Assembly (NCBI GenBank): GCA_027574665.1 | Contig: CM050655.1 | Location: forward strand, 9,791,170 to 9,855,169 | DNA length: 64,000 bases | Source: Rhynochetos jubatus | Taxonomy: Eukaryota > Chordata > Aves > Eurypygiformes > Rhynochetidae | Direction of reading: 5' to 3' | Shown here: one piece after another, positions 61,941 to 64,000 of the stretch | Position numbering within the stretch: position 1 is the first letter of the stretch | Layout of the letters: every line of letters begins with the position of its first letter | The notes under the pieces: model-generated | Databases searched by the model: none | What the model saw: the letters and a program-made list of their open reading frames with translations, nothing else | Told to the model about the DNA's origin: nothing | Translations under genes and position numbers: made by a program

Positions 61941-64000
61941 TTTCCCTGTCTAAAAAAAAAAATAAATACTTCCCCCCCTCTTTGCCATGGGCTGTTAGAG
62001 CTGAAAATAAACCAAACTGGCTGCCTCTGGGAATTTATTGAACTTCAAGTGCCATGACTCATTCCATGCTTACAAAAAGAAGAATACCTTTAAATTTGGA
62101 CTGGAAGACGAAAGAGATGCTAGAACTGAAGTCTCATCTTTCTCACTCCACTCAGTTACTGAATCAACTGAAAATATAGTTTTTAACTCCTTCTCCTGCC
62201 TTTTGATTTTGAAAAAGATCAACTCTAATAGACACGAGGATACAGTTTTCTACTAGTTGAATCAATGAGATCATTCTTCCATGAAGTCACTTTTCTCACA
62301 CATGCCCAACTGCTCTGAGTTCAGCATCTTTGGGTAAAGCATGTTCCTCAGAAGGCAGTCTGGCATTCATCTGAAAACATTAGGAGATATTCACTAATTT
62401 TCTAAGTATTTTCTTTTCCAACTTATGTAGCAGATTCTATATACATTACTTAAGATACTATGCATCTGGTGTTAAGAAACAATCACAATATCTGTAGAAT
62501 TTCAGAGTAAAAAGCAAAGTACTCAATGTGAAGAGTAGACTGAAAAAATAATTAAATGAAATTAAAATTCAGGTCTAGCTTTTCCCACACTTGTTTCAAA
62601 GTCTGTTGTCATAGCTACTGCAGCATAAGCTAGCCCAGTATGTTCACTTTCTCTTTAAAGACACATTCGCCTTTTTAAGAACATTGAAGTAACTAAGCAA
62701 ATATCTGGAAGAAAATATTCGAAGTTGTCCTTTGTGCATCCATAATTTTGTCACGAGTTATTATTTGGATCAGGGATATTCAGCCTTTATCAGCAAGGGA
62801 CTATTTATTCCTCAGGGCTAGAGAATCAGAAAATAATTAGATGCATATTGAAGTACACCATAGAGCAAAACATTTGCAAACTTCAAAAGGGTCAAAATTC
62901 AGGATGTCTATTTCCCCTCAATCTCAGTTGTTAACCTGAATTATTCAAATACATGATGGCCTCAAGGTTTTGGCTTCCAGGAGCAACGTAGTATTACTGT
63001 ATCTGGACTCAGGAGGGACTTGGAAGTTTAGACATCTTGGAAAATATTAACCTTTTAAATTTGGTTTAAATTTTTGACAAATATCTGGGATTACTTTGCT
63101 CTTTATTTACAATGCTTAGCCTACAATCTCATTCTTTTGCTCTGAAATATCTCTAGAATTAATTCTTATACCATTCTATTGGAGTTTCTTGAGAAGTCAA
63201 TTTAGATGAAATGTTTTGTTCACGTAAACGTGTGGAGTTTTTAGGTTAGATTGGAAGTTGGAAGTTAATTATTATTTTGTTGCAGGTCAAGCAAAACTTA
63301 TCTCTGTCACATCTTTCTAAAATCAATATGTGTATCTGTCCTGGCAGCTCTATCCTCTATCATATGCTCCTTGTGCCTTTGTCCCTCTGCATGACTTGGG
63401 TTGTCTTGAGTTTCTTCACAGCCTAGGAAAATGCTTGTTATGGACTTTGCCCTTTAGCTGAGCTGTACCCTGTTTTACTACATTTGGGAGATTCCCTCTG
63501 GTCAAGAATTGCTTTATATCCACAGTATGTCAAATAATAGGTACCTGGAAATATTTTCTCTGTCGTTCCTGTAATGATCTGACAGATGGGTATCTTATCT
63601 CAAGAAAACACCAGAAAAGGAATGTCTTGTTGTGCAGATAGGAAGTATCTCTAAAACCCGTGTGGCATCCACAACTTGATAACATATGCTATTTCTGCTT
63701 TGTCTGCTGGCAAGCAATTTTTTCCTTGCCCAGTGGTTTTGAACTATAATATGGACAATTTAAATCATATTTTTGTCATATTTTAAATGTTCCTAAATCC
63801 AAAGTGTCATATGTGTGGTTTCCAGTAGTATGCACTCCTGACAGCTTTTTTTCCCTTTACAAGGAAACTAGTTTCTATAAAGCTGACTGAAATATGAGCA
63901 GGAAGAAAATAAAATGGGACGTTAATCAGCTTCAAGACAATTTTCTAGCACTTCCTACTAGTCAATTCTTTGACAAGAGACAAAACAATGATTGTGCAAA
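61941..64000. other. Unique AT-rich DNA, no gene seen
   Basis: No gene, RNA or transposon is recognisable to the end of the window. The longest open frame is 72 codons (62038-62256). Confidence 0.6.

Noticed and set aside
1-64000. Endogenous retrovirus or solo LTR
   Set aside because: I found no primer-binding site, no paired direct repeats with TG...CA ends and no gag, pol or env-like translation.
1-64000. CRISPR array, operon, bacterial or organellar insertion
   Set aside because: No regularly spaced repeats, no dense same-strand coding and no rRNA or tRNA-like gene are present; the CR1 content shows a vertebrate nuclear genome.

Overview
This window looks like nuclear DNA from a bird, most likely non-coding (a long intron or a gene-poor intergenic stretch). 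The best evidence is the repeats. Two well-preserved CR1 LINE 3' ends sit at about 54215-54610 (+) and 61507-61940 (-). Both can be translated through the C-terminal end of the CR1 reverse-transcriptase protein, with a shared RFRLDI(K/R)K-FF motif. The second carries the 3' terminal 'ATTCTATGA'-type tail (seen as its reverse complement) that is typical of avian CR1. Overall base composition is AT-rich with few CpGs. There is no operon structure, no dense coding and no bacterial, viral or organellar gene.

No protein-coding gene can be supported. Nearly all open frames are 60-110 codons, overlap one another on both strands, and resemble no family I recognise. Two exceed chance expectation: 286 codons on the minus strand at 37022-37882 and 184 codons on the minus strand at 41949-42503. 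I recognise neither protein.

Layout. 1-17 kb: unique AT-rich DNA with a poly-C run (126-143), an old CR1 tail (about 4558-4765), a TATA-like site near 4993, and a small GC-richer patch with CCAAT/TATA-like motifs (about 11580-11960). 17-26 kb: three old, diverged CR1 relics of the amniote-wide type (about 17055-17213, 18855-18945, 24960-25480) and a GC-rich block (22700-22985). 26-37 kb: unique sequence, including a CpG-enriched patch (about 32120-32360). 37-44 kb: the two long unassigned ORFs, a strong splice-acceptor-like pyrimidine tract (41604-41650), an AT-rich perfect palindrome (43391-43419), and a candidate non-coding exon at 43624-43730 with branch point, acceptor and donor all in good order. 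44-54 kb: a very old amniote dispersed repeat (about 47285-47397), a GC-richer block (48840-49340), and A-rich or A/C-rich tracts. 54-64 kb: the two younger CR1 copies, a possible MIR-like relic, a short CR1 tail (58551-58596) and homopolymer tracts.

I found no convincing undescribed biological system. The most useful leads are the candidate spliced exon at 43.6 kb, the statistically long minus-strand ORF at 37.0-37.9 kb, and several patches that may be conserved regulatory DNA. All need comparative or RNA data, which I could not consult.
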